Shown here in pieces: positions 31,836 to 32,596 of a stretch of 32,596 nt of DNA. Location of the stretch: NCBI GenBank assembly GCA_944358945.1, contig CALVSH010000005.1, positions 1-32,596 on the forward strand. Direction: 5' to 3'. Position numbers and translations under genes: made by a program. Within the stretch, counting starts at the first letter, position 1. The number at the start of each line of letters is the position of its first letter. This stretch comes from an uncultured Bacilli bacterium. Its GTDB lineage: Bacteria; Bacillota_I; Bacilli_A; RF39; UBA660. The notes below the pieces were generated by a model. The model saw nothing but the letters and a program-made list of their open reading frames with translations, was not told the origin of the DNA and made no database searches.

Positions 31836-32030
31836 AAAAGCTAGAATATTTACTTTAATTCTATAACCTTTTTTCTATTTACTTTTTTGTAAATTTAGAA
31901 TACATAAACATTCTACATGTGTCATCTAATTATAACTGCAATGTATAGTTAATGTCGTACACCTTTTTATAACATATTAACTATGCTACAACAAACTATG
32001 TTCTCTGCATGCTAGTGACAAGTCTTTTCA
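31836..32030 (-). ncRNA. Structured untranslated RNA, leader of DUF4234 gene or free small RNA
   Basis: No gene fits here although a consensus promoter starts transcription near 32029. Four hairpins can form. A long rod pairs TGTCA (31920-31924) with TGACA (32016-32020) and ATAGTTAAT (31945-31953) with ATTAACTAT (31976-31984), with a large internal loop. Then come TAGAAT/ATTCTA (31896-31915), ATTTAC/GTAAAT (31877-31894) and a last TAGAAT/ATTCTA (31842-31863) followed on the minus strand by GCTTTTT. The first and last short hairpins have identical arms, so they could swap partners. This may be a regulatory leader or a 6S-like small RNA; I cannot name a family. Confidence 0.4.
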
Positions 32031-32035
32031 GTGTA

Positions 32036-32064
32036 ATTATATCACATTACCTTTCTAATTCCAA
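32036..32064 (-). promoter_or_regulatory. Strong promoter of the untranslated RNA
   Basis: On the minus strand: -35 TTGGAA (32059-32064), 17-base spacer, TG-A-TATAAT extended -10 (32036-32041). One of the best promoter matches in the window, with no coding start within 230 bases. Confidence 0.7.
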
Positions 32065-32171
32065 TCTAGCTCGAATATTTTCAATTGTTTTTCTTACTCT
32101 ACTTCTATTTTGATTTTTTTCAAAAAATCTATATCTGTGTTCCTAGAAATTAATCCAAAGTTTTTTTTCAG
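32047..32171 (-). pseudogene. Remnant or frameshifted small ORF
   Basis: A perfect AGGAGG (CCTCCT at 32176-32181) precedes CTG AAA AAA (32171), where an ATG would be expected. That frame reads MKKNFGLISRNTDIDFLKK and stops at 32094. The -1 frame takes over at G-A7 and reads NQNRSRVRKTIENIRARLELER to a stop at 32047, a plausible protein C-terminus with no start of its own. It may be a decayed small gene or use a frameshift; chance is possible. Confidence 0.25.
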
Positions 32172-32189
32172 TTTTCCTCCTATAAAAAA

Positions 32190-32214
32190 GAGCCTATCAT
32201 TTCTGATAATCCCA
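32190..32214 (-). terminator. Terminator after the window-edge gene
   Basis: TATCA (32197-32201) and TGATA (32205-32209) flank a short loop; on the minus strand GGCTCTTTTTT follows. A weak but typical AT-rich terminator. Confidence 0.5.
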
Positions 32215-32246
32215 TAATTATCTACTCAATAAATTGTAATTTGCAA

Positions 32247-32596
32247 CTATTTTAGCATTTCATTTAATTCTTCTAGCGATAGTCCTCTAATTAGCATACG
32301 ATTATCTTTTTCATCAATAACAAACTTCATAAGTTTGTTTATTGCCTCATAATAATCTATATCACCTAAAGCTCCATTATTTGTTGTACTTACAAGCACT
32401 AGTTTCCACTCATCAACTTCTGTATTATCTACTTTATACAATAATCTTGGATTTTTAGGAAAAGAAGTTAAAGTGCCTTCTGTTAATGCAAATGCACCAA
32501 ACGGCTTACCATCTTTACCATTATAAAAATTTGGATTTCCTACATAGGCATTTCCCCAATCATCATTTTCTTTTTTCTTAAATTTATCAAATAATC
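32247..32596 (-). CDS. Hypothetical protein, 5' end cut by the window edge
   Basis: The open frame runs off the window; 115 residues are visible up to TAA. It begins LFDKFKKKENDDWGNAYVGN. Since many proteins start MGLFDKFKKK, and the two edge bases are the end of a GGA Gly codon, the true start is probably one or two codons outside. Central GKDGKPFGAFALTEGTLTSFPKNP and DEWKLVLVSTTNNGALGDIDYYEAINKLMKFV suggest an alpha/beta protein; I do not recognise the family. There is no membrane segment. The TTG at 32441 is not the start, because the frame upstream of it is clearly coding. Confidence 0.7.
   Translation of the reverse strand, partial: LFDKFKKKENDDWGNAYVGNPNFYNGKDGKPFGAFALTEGTLTSFPKNPRLLYKVDNTEVDEWKLVLVSTTNNGALGDIDYYEAINKLMKFVIDEKDNRMLIRGLSLEELNEMLK

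Overview
The window looks like the chromosome of a low-GC (about 30% G+C by eye) Firmicute. It uses ATG, GTG and TTG starts with AGGAGG-type ribosome binding sites. It encodes sporulation proteins (SpoIIM, SpoIVB), has the Bacillus-like order xerD-deoB, and contains a Bacillus-type dif site. I infer an uncultured, probably gut-associated member of the Bacilli or a neighbouring class; the sequence does not fix the genus. TAA, TAG and TGA all end genes here, so the standard bacterial code applies.

The key landmark is a near-canonical dif site at 15876-15903, which marks the replication terminus. Gene direction agrees: left of dif most genes are on +, right of dif most are on -, so both arms are transcribed toward dif. 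Left arm: a large sortase-anchored thioester adhesin with nine SpaA/Cna_B-like repeats (203-3724); a YigZ protein; an AI-2E-family membrane protein; an alanine T-box leader driving a dNMP-kinase-like gene, a UPF0200-like P-loop kinase, alaS and holA; rarA on the opposite strand; then xerD, deoB (interrupted by one in-frame TAG) and an unknown gene. A Cys-rich DUF1540 mini-gene and a roughly 650-base non-coding AT-rich zone with tandem repeats and dif end this arm.

Right arm: a three-gene AT-rich operon next to dif (HTH regulator, membrane-anchored DUF2726 nuclease-like protein, small putative lipoprotein); mnmA; spoIIM; a 28-residue single-helix membrane peptide; a small unknown; spoIVB; two unknown genes on +; the repair/recombination operon mutS-nusB-xseA-xseB-GNAT; a shortened Y-family polymerase homologue behind a LexA-like operator; murC; queH; a ZIP metal transporter; DUF2752 and DUF4234 membrane proteins behind a structured untranslated RNA; and a gene cut by the window edge.

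The window is rich in genome-maintenance functions (XerD/dif, RarA, HolA, MutS, ExoVII, Y-family homologue). rarA and the Y-family gene share the same operator-like sequence inside their promoters. Best candidates for something new are the Ala T-box operon with two P-loop kinases, the dif-adjacent three-gene module, the leader RNA before the DUF4234 gene, the catalytically altered Y-family protein, and the deoB stop codon between two metal ligands.
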